From assembly GCA_017936885.1 (NCBI GenBank), contig JAGBEO010000013.1, forward strand, positions 62,001 through 126,000: a DNA stretch of 64,000 nt, read 5' to 3'. Position numbers and translations under genes: made by a program. This DNA is from Lachnospiraceae bacterium (GTDB lineage: Bacteria > Bacillota > Clostridia > Lachnospirales > Lachnospiraceae). The number at the start of each line of letters is the position of its first letter. Position 1 is the stretch's first letter. Positions 62,313 to 64,000 of the stretch are shown here, one piece after another. Under the pieces are notes generated by a model, which saw only the letters and a program-made list of their open reading frames with translations, searched no databases and was not told the DNA's origin.

Positions 62313-62447
62313 TATGACAGACCATATCACTGTACTCAGAAGCTGGAAAGCGCGGAGCAGAGGCACTATATCTGGTATTTTGCGCTTTTCAAACTACCAA
62401 ATTTATGATAAAATGTGCACGAAAGTGATAGATGAGGTGGCGTATTT

Positions 62448-64000
62448 ATGGCAAAAGGAAATAAATATGACGCTTCCAGTATTACCGTTTTAGAGGGACT
62501 GGAGGCAGTCAGGGTCAGACCGGGTATGTATATCGGCAGTGTTTCTACCAAAGGTCTGAATCATTTGATCTATGAGATTGTAGACAATGCGGTAGACGAG
62601 CATCTTGCCGGTTATTGCAATACCATACGGGTTACATTGGAGGCGGACGGTTCCGCAACGGTGGCGGATGACGGACGAGGTATTCCGGTGGGAATGCATG
62701 AGAAAGGTGTCAGTGCGGAGAGGTTGGTGTTTACGACTCTTCATGCAGGCGGTAAATTTGATAACGAAGCATATAAGACAAGCGGCGGTCTGCACGGTGT
62801 AGGTTCCTCAGTTGTTAACGCTTTGTCTACATGGCTGCATGTGCAGGTAAAAAACGGCGGCTTTATCTATGAAGATAAATATGAGCGCGGTGTACCTGTA
62901 CTGGAATTAAAGGACGGACTGCTCCCTGTAATCGGAAAGACGAAGGAGACCGGAACGAAGATTTCTTTTTTGCCGGATGATACGATTTTTGATAAGACCA
63001 GATTCAAGGAAGACGAGGTAAAGAGCCGCCTGCATGAAACGGCATACCTGAATCCGAATCTGACCATTATATATGAAGATAAGAGAAAAGAAGAAACAGA
63101 GCATATTGAATATCACGAGCCGGAAGGAATTGTGGGCTTTATTAAGGATATGAACAAGTCCAAGGAAGCGATCCACGATGTCATTTATTTTCAGGGGGAA
63201 CAGGAAGGTATTACAGTTGAGGTAGCGTTTCAGTATGTGAATGAGTTCCATGAGAATGTGCTTGGCTTTTGCAATAATATCTACAATGCAGAGGGTGGTA
63301 CGCATTTAACCGGTTTTAAGACCATGTTTACCAATGTGATCAACACCTATGCGAGAGGTCTTAATATCCTGAAGGAAAAGGATGTGAATTTCACCGGTGC
63401 GGACGTTCGTAACGGTATGACTGCGGTTGTGTCTATCAAGCATCCTGATCCCAGATTTGAAGGACAGACCAAGACCAAGTTGGATAATCAGGATGCGGCG
63501 AAGGTTGTCGGCAAGGTGACAGGTGATGAAATCGTTCGTTATTTTGACCGTAATCTGGAAACATTGAAAAGTATTATCGGCTGTGCGGAGAAGGCAGCCA
63601 AGATTCGTAAGAGCGAAGAAAAAGCCAAGACCAATATGCTCACAAAGCAGAAGTTTTCCTTTGACTCTAACGGAAAGCTGGCAAACTGCGAATCCAAAGA
63701 TCCTTCGAAATGCGAAATTTTCATTGTAGAGGGTGATTCTGCAGGCGGAAGCGCCAAGACAGCACGTAACCGTATGTATCAGGCGATCCTGCCGATCCGC
63801 GGTAAGATTCTGAATGTTGAGAAAGCGAGTATTGACAAGATCTTGGCCAACGCGGAGATTAAGACTATGATCAATGCTTTTGGCTGCGGATTTTCAGAAG
63901 GATACGGCAATGATTTCGATATCAGCAAGCTTCGGTATGACAAGATTATTATTATGGCGGATGCCGATGTGGATGGTGCGCATATTTCCACATTGCTGTT
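62448..64000 (+). CDS. Type IIA topoisomerase subunit B (ParE/GyrB-like), 3' truncated
   Basis: The frame starts at ATG 62448 and is still open at the window end (517 codons). It begins MAKGNKYDASSITVLEGLEA and has the GHKL ATPase motifs: EIVDNAVDEHLAG, DDGRGIPVGMHEK, GGLHGVGSSVVNALS. In the Toprim region VEGDSAGGSAKTARNR and IIMADADVDGAHI are seen. The gene is probably parE or the second GyrB-like gene common in Lachnospiraceae; gyrB beside dnaA/recF seems less likely here. The protein introduces or removes DNA links with its A subunit, expected just downstream. A weak promoter (TTGCGC/TATGAT, 18-base spacer) lies near 62380-62412. Confidence 0.93.
   Translation, partial: MAKGNKYDASSITVLEGLEAVRVRPGMYIGSVSTKGLNHLIYEIVDNAVDEHLAGYCNTIRVTLEADGSATVADDGRGIPVGMHEKGVSAERLVFTTLHAGGKFDNEAYKTSGGLHGVGSSVVNALSTWLHVQVKNGGFIYEDKYERGVPVLELKDGLLPVIGKTKETGTKISFLPDDTIFDKTRFKEDEVKSRLHETAYLNPNLTIIYEDKRKEETEHIEYHEPEGIVGFIKDMNKSKEAIHDVIYFQGEQEGITVEVAFQYVNEFHENVLGFCNNIYNAEGGTHLTGFKTMFTNVINTYARGLNILKEKDVNFTGADVRNGMTAVVSIKHPDPRFEGQTKTKLDNQDAAKVVGKVTGDEIVRYFDRNLETLKSIIGCAEKAAKIRKSEEKAKTNMLTKQKFSFDSNGKLANCESKDPSKCEIFIVEGDSAGGSAKTARNRMYQAILPIRGKILNVEKASIDKILANAEIKTMINAFGCGFSEGYGNDFDISKLRYDKIIIMADADVDGAHISTLL

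Overview
The window reads as chromosomal DNA of a spore-forming, anaerobic, Gram-positive member of the Clostridia, most likely Lachnospiraceae. This rests on the gene set (YqfC/YqfD sporulation pair, FtsK/SpoIIIE beside a TepA-type ClpP homologue, formate-THF ligase with FolD, an NfnAB-type flavoprotein pair, a CFI-box protein), on purine-rich Shine-Dalgarno sites before almost every gene, and on moderate GC. No rRNA, tRNA or CRISPR was seen. All names come from reading motifs by eye; no database search was run.

Layout. 1-19802: mainly housekeeping. CNNM/CorC-type membrane protein, YebC, a CFI-box protein, MetY, a polytopic membrane protein, TepA-like protease, FtsK, then Fhs and FolD (folate one-carbon metabolism), a zinc-ribbon/TPR/chitobiase-fold membrane protein, the NfnAB-like pair, a MORN membrane protein, a zinc-ribbon membrane protein and RlmH. 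19803-24468: an AT-rich accessory stretch with gene debris (peptidase E, tyrosine recombinase and SAP-type fragments) around a complete VOC protein, a core-looking ABC-class ATPase, an unknown small protein and an MBL-fold hydrolase. 24469-32825: pyrimidine-nucleoside phosphorylase, then yqfC-yqfD-phoH-(degenerate PgpH)-ybeY, a MOP flippase and a BofC-like protein. 32826-40946: two flavoproteins, proB-DUF896-MTHFS-proA and a chemoreceptor. 41100-45002: a SmtB-type metal sensor with an HMA protein but no efflux ATPase, divergent pyrP and upp, and a lipoprotein. 45125-51983: cobalamin-dependent methionine synthase, a small membrane protein, and ilvB-ilvN-ilvN-ilvC. 52089-56358: TetR regulator and a cluster of alpha/beta hydrolase, atypical KAS III and chemoreceptor. 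56408-60243: LysR regulator divergent from leuCD. 60289-64000: diguanylate cyclase, a possible nuclease-fold protein, and the 5' part of a type II topoisomerase B subunit.

The genes connect in three themes: folate/one-carbon and sulfur amino acid metabolism (Fhs, FolD, MTHFS, MetH, MetY), branched-chain amino acid synthesis (IlvB, two IlvN, IlvC, LeuC, LeuD with its LysR regulator) and uracil/nucleoside salvage (PyrP, Upp, nucleoside phosphorylase).

Most unusual items: the hydrolase/KAS III/chemoreceptor cluster, whose KAS III keeps the nucleophilic Cys but lacks the usual His and Asn; a PgpH homologue in which the HD motif is HR and other metal ligands are gone; two ATAA-N7-TTAT dyads between lysR and leuC; tandem acetolactate synthase small subunits; a hairpin-rich leader before a flavoprotein gene; twin hairpins between yqfC and yqfD; and three 20-bp dyad repeats directly after a near-consensus promoter at the left end.
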